This document shows, one piece after another, positions 58,291 to 64,000 of a DNA stretch of 64,000 bases. The stretch is from assembly GCA_963854835.1 (NCBI GenBank), contig OY978525.1:83974833-84038832 (forward strand), written 5' to 3'. This stretch comes from Megamerina dolium (taxonomy: Eukaryota > Arthropoda > Insecta > Diptera > Megamerinidae). Positions within the stretch are counted from its first letter, which is position 1. Every line of letters begins with the position of its first letter. The notes beneath the pieces are model-generated. The model worked only from the letters and a program-made list of their open reading frames with translations. It was not told where the DNA came from and did no database searches. The translations under genes were made by a program, and so were the position numbers.

Positions 58291-58652
58291 AAAAAAAAAT
58301 AAATATGTGGCACTTAAAGCCCCAAAGGTCTCATTGGCCGAGCTTCTCTTCCATTGCTATTGTGCGTCTTAAATTTGGACAGTATTAGAAGGGACCTACT
58401 TATTTTAGCCGGTTCCGAACGGCAGAACCCTTGTGACATCACTTTTTCTGAGCTTTGTCACAGAGTTCTTTAAGAAACTTTTTCATGGCAAGTTGTTACT
58501 GTCGGAAGAATTGCCAATTGCTTGCCGACAGGTGGCTACCATTCGAAAGAAAAATCTTATCGATATTAAATTTGTTATGCATCAACCGGGGATTGAACCA
58601 CGACCTACAGATCAGAAGGCGAACACCCTAACCACTGAGCTACGGCACCCAC
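58291..58652 (-). mobile_element. tRNA-derived SINE copy S6, full length
   Basis: Minus-strand full-length copy with exact 14-bp target duplication GGTGCAAATGACTA (58277-58290 and 58653-58666). It lies only about 70 bp from S5 in the same orientation. Confidence 0.9.
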
Positions 58653-59030
58653 GGTGCAAATGACTACTCTTACTATTACTCATTCCCACCAAAACATACA
58701 AATACTCATAATACTCGTACTTGAATGTGTATGGACAATTTTGGTCTCTACCCAGTAAGAACAGTGTCGTTCACGTAACCTAGTAACATGACGGCCACGA
58801 GTATCATTCTAACGCTCCCGCACGCAACGCTGCTCATTACTATCACTTTATTAAGAGCTATGGGAAACATGCAAACACTTTTGTATACATGTAATTCTCT
58901 ATCACCTTCTTACATACATTTTTGCCTCAATACAAGTTATATGCATAAGATATATCCTTATCACACTTATTGGTTTTTACTTTTCGATTTAAATAGTGCA
59001 AAATAAAATTACTTTTCAAGCAACGCCAAA

Positions 59031-59113
59031 CACATTGTGCCAAGTGGTTAGACCTGAGCTCTGGATTGGGAAAGACAAGGGTTCAAATCCCGAAAAGTGC
59101 AAAAAAATTTTTT
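59031..59113 (+). ncRNA. tRNA-like pol III unit, probably pseudogene or SINE head
   Basis: TGTGCCAAGTGGTTAGA fits an A box and GGGTTCAAATCCC contains a perfect B box (GGTTCAAATCC) about 40 bases further on; a T6 terminator follows at 59108-59113. The acceptor stem and anticodon arm do not fold convincingly, so I do not call a functional tRNA. It differs from the SINE S family. Confidence 0.5.
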
Positions 59114-59249
59114 CAACACATATTTTATTTTTCATTAAAAAAATTAATTAAATATAATTCTTTTAAAAACGACATAAATTTTTACATTAAAACAAACTAA
59201 TTACATAAAATTTTATTAAAAACATAAATTTTTATATAAAAAAATTATT

Positions 59250-60990
59250 AAAGCACGATAGAGGAGAGACATAGGAAATTTTTCTGATCTTTGTGTGATC
59301 TGTGAAGGCAGATTTTCATGGCCTGCCTCAGCTTGTGCTACATTCCTTACTCGGCAGATGGATAGAAAGGCTACTGGAAAGTAGACTAATTATGTCCGAG
59401 TTAGGTGGATTCGTGTAAGAAGAGGCACTCCCCAAGGAGTTCTCTCCCTTGTTCTATGAAAGGAAATGAACTACTATAGAAAATAGAGGAAAAGGGGTGC
59501 GGAGTGATAGCTTATGCGGATGACATTGTTTTGTTGGTAACTGGAAAATATCCGGAAGTCCTAAAAGACATTATTCAGAATAACTCCAACACCTTATCAA
59601 GATGGGCCAGTGACAGGGCTCTACATGCAAACCGACAAAACACTGAGCTCATTTTGTTCCCCACAAAACATAAAAATCCTCCCATAACCATTCCACTTTA
59701 GGAGGGATTCCAGTAGTTTTGAAAGAATAAACTCGATATCTAGGAGTGGTCCTAGATCGTAAATTGAATTGGAAAAAAAAAAAAATATAATCAATAGGGT
59801 TGAGAAAGCTACCATTGCACTTTATGCCTGCAAAAGAGCAATAGGACAAAAGATGGGGGATGCAATCTCATATTGTTTCTTGGATATATAAAGCAGTAAT
59901 TAGGCCAATCCTTTTATATGGAGTACTGGTCTGGTGTACTGCGCTAAATAAAACCTCACAGCTGAAACCTCTTGAGAAAATACAAAGAGCGGCAAGCATA
60001 TTGATAACAGGAGCACTCAAGACAACTCCAACGTTGGCCTTGGAAATGCTTCTAAATTTCACCCCACTTGACTTACTCGGTAAGCAGATGGCGGCAAATT
60101 CTGCATTAAGACTTACAGGCTTGCACCAATGGGTATCGAAATCTTATGAACACGCAAGTATTTTAAATCACTTTAACAGTGAAACTTCACTTGATTATAT
60201 CAAGCCAATATACACATTTGAAAGGAAATTTAAAAGCAGCCTCTCAGACAGCGAATTATCACCACATCTTTACAGACGGCTCTATGCTCGAAAGAAAGGT
60301 GAGCGGCGGTGTATATTAGGATAATTTCAACCTCAGTATCTCTTTCGCCTACCTGATCATTGCAGTGTATTTCAGGCAGAAGCTATTTACACTGCACTCA
60401 CTTTGATCAAGCAGAACAATATCTCCCATCAAGACATTTGCATTCTGAGTGACAGCCAAGCTGCCATTAAGGCCCTTGATTCTTTTCTCGTTAAATCGAA
60501 GATCACTTTAGACTGCCGCAGATCTCTTAATGAGATTTCCGAGCAGCATAATATCCTCCTGTGCTGGATACCCGGACAAAGGGGCATACGAGGAAACTGC
60601 AGAGCGGATGAACTCGCTACACAGGGTACAAACGATGCTTTAACTGAAGAAAATCACCACTTGGGAATCCCTATTGCCACAAGTAAACACAAATTGAATA
60701 TATTCACATCTAACGCCTTCCAAAAAATATGGACAGATTCACACATTTACAGGACAGCGAAAGTGCTGCGGCCCACACTCAGTAGGAAACACTAGCGTAA
60801 ACTCACTGACCTTGACATAAAAGATATCTCGACCTATGTTGGAGTGGTTAACAGCCACAGCCTCATAGGACCTCACGCAGCGAGAAGCGTGCATGACTAC
60901 TGCAGAAGCTGCAGAGATGAGGAGGAACTCGAGACCGTCTCACATCTGATGGATACCTGCCCTGCTTTGTGCAAAAGACGCTAAAAATTC
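59250..60990 (+). mobile_element. RNase H-bearing LINE (I/LOA-like), 5' truncated
   Basis: Plus strand: end of reverse transcriptase, thumb/connection region, RNase H and zinc-binding tail. It begins mid-RT, so it is 5' truncated. Its tail matches the fragment at 36640. Clade assignment rests on the RNase H plus tail layout. Confidence 0.75.
59400..60985 (+). pseudogene. LINE RT-RNase H polyprotein, broken
   Basis: RRGTPQGVLSP (near 59420), a shift, then VIAYADDIVLLV with the YADD active site (near 59507), RWASDRALHANRQ, a decayed stretch, YKAVIRPILLYGVLVWCTA and IQRAASILITGALKTTP (59890-60030). RNase H: FQAEAIYTALT, ILSDSQAAIKAL, CWIPGQRGIRGNCRADELA (60370-60620). Tail: CRSCRDEEELETVSHLMDTCP. 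Stops at 60322 and 60793 and shifts near 59500 and 59700 disable it. Confidence 0.8.
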
Positions 60991-61329
60991 CTGGGATATT
61001 ACCAGATTAATGACATAGCCACATATTTTACATACATCTTTAGCAATTAACAAAAGCCTTATACAAGAGTATTTTTTCGTATACATGTTTTCACATCTCA
61101 ACTTCACAAGTATGAAATTTTGAAGCTGAAACTCAGTGTACACGATTGAATTTGCACATAAAAGAACGAGCTCGAAAATGGGTGAGATCGGTTGAGAACC
61201 AAATCATACTTTTGTATAGAAAGTGATCTAAATTTTAATCTGATTCCGCCCATTTTCATATAAATTAGTTCTCCGCTAAAAAAAAACTTACGTACTAAGT
61301 TTCGGCTCGATGGCCGAAACACTTAAGCA

Positions 61330-61850
61330 CTTATATTGCATATACAATACAAACGAGTTTGTCTCTAAAATCTAATTTCCTATCTTTACTTAATGCTTCC
61401 TAGCTTCTACATTTTTTGTCTGACTTTAGTAATATTATACTTAAAATTTTCGCCATATATTTATCTTTCATTGTGAAATATTTTTTTTTTTCAAGTCAAT
61501 GGAACAACTTAAAATTAGTAAATTTCAAAAAGCGCGAAAAAATCACTTCTTTGCGAATATAACTCAGTCAAATTTGTTCCAATCTACACAGGGAGCACGG
61601 TGTCGGAAAGACAAGACCACACCTTTCGAATGGTGCGCAAATCATCTTATATGGATAAACTGTTTTCGAGGTGTTTGTCATTAACTAAAAAAAGTGCAAA
61701 CACACAAGTTTTTCGCGAATATCCCGAAAACGCTTCTTTGGAGAAATAGATGAAGCAAGTTTTCTTTTAGTTAGTTTAGAAAACCAACTTTTTGACGTAA
61801 TCGCAAAAGAGGAAAAAGTTGTCGAGTAGTGTTATCTTTTCCAAAAATAT
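61330..61850 (+). repeat. Unknown dispersed repeat, copy 2
   Basis: Inverted relative to 57405-57890, diverged, with several small indels. A 61-residue frame at 61499-61684 lies inside but has no recognised domain. Confidence 0.65.
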
Positions 61851-62227
61851 ACTACAATATGAAAAATATTAACTTTCACTATCACGTTTTCCTCAAATAA
61901 GGCTGTTAGTTAAAGAGGTATAAAGTGTAATTCCAATTAGCAAACACAATATTCAGTGTAATATATATATAAATAGGAACAGTGACGTAGCCAGGACTTT
62001 TGTAATAGGGGAGGGATCTGGTGTAACTTTTTTCTTCATAGCAAAACCACATGGTAATATCATACAAATTTTATTAAAAAAAAAGTTCGATCCTTAATGT
62101 TTTGCACATATTTTATCGATTATAGATATTTTATAATTACTGCAAGCATCACTATACAAGTTATTCCAGGGACGGATTCAGGTTTTTGAGGATAATTTGT
62201 CATTCATTTGTTATTTGTCATTGTATA
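61851..62227. other. Unassigned spacer left of Tc1 copy T2
   Basis: AT-rich, no gene. It ends in TTGTATATA, the TA-rich target of T2. Confidence 0.4.
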
Positions 62228-62229
62228 TA

Positions 62230-64000
<1,771 letters not shown>

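Overview
This window looks like repeat-saturated heterochromatin of an insect, most likely a higher fly. It is AT-rich, shows no host gene I can recognise, and is built almost wholly of nested transposable elements: Ty3/gypsy, BEL/Pao, several LINE groups, Tc1, Tc3 and mariner DNA transposons, a tRNA-derived SINE, small inverted-repeat elements and long (TA)n tracts. A tephritid-like fly is my guess from the mix of families; the sequence does not prove it.

Layout. 1-1877: Jockey-type LINE (minus) with a SINE inserted in ORF1. 2140-4000: LINE and LTR scraps, (TA)n and a solo LTR. 3997-8399: degenerate gypsy-type element G2 (minus), itself hit by a 202-bp MITE. 8400-19957: solo LTR, then two copies (A minus, B plus) of gypsy-type family G1 fused head to head into an inverted repeat with arms of about 4.8 kb. 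21290-27271: a full-length G1 element (C) with 438-bp LTRs, ATAT target duplication, open gag and open pol. 27940-36559: a SINE and a decayed Pao-type element split by RTE-like LINE and Tc3-like sequence. 36640-44642: LINE 3' end, then a deleted G1 element carrying a young BEL element. 44655-48240: gag of another gypsy element, a CsRn1-like element, and a second RTE-like LINE. 49202-58652: SINEs, mariner, Tc1 copy 1 inside an old G1-like LTR, and a long-TIR hAT-like element packed with MITEs, an LTR and (TA)n. 59031-64000: a tRNA-like pol III unit, an RNase H-bearing LINE, an unknown dispersed repeat, and Tc1 copy 2 with an open 346-residue transposase.

How the parts interact. Family G1 is the main force here: 13 LTR copies or pieces, most beside (TA)n or ATAT. 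G1 elements share a tRNA-Leu primer site, a SAP-domain plus coiled-coil Gag, and a strong candidate -1 frameshift signal at the gag/pol border (GTTAAAC, stop codon, perfect 11-bp stem). The SINEs carry clear target duplications, which shows LINE-type mobilisation by a partner not identified here. Most genes are broken; the plausible open ones are C gag, C pol (with a 9-residue RNase H deletion), B gag and the Tc1 copy 2 transposase.
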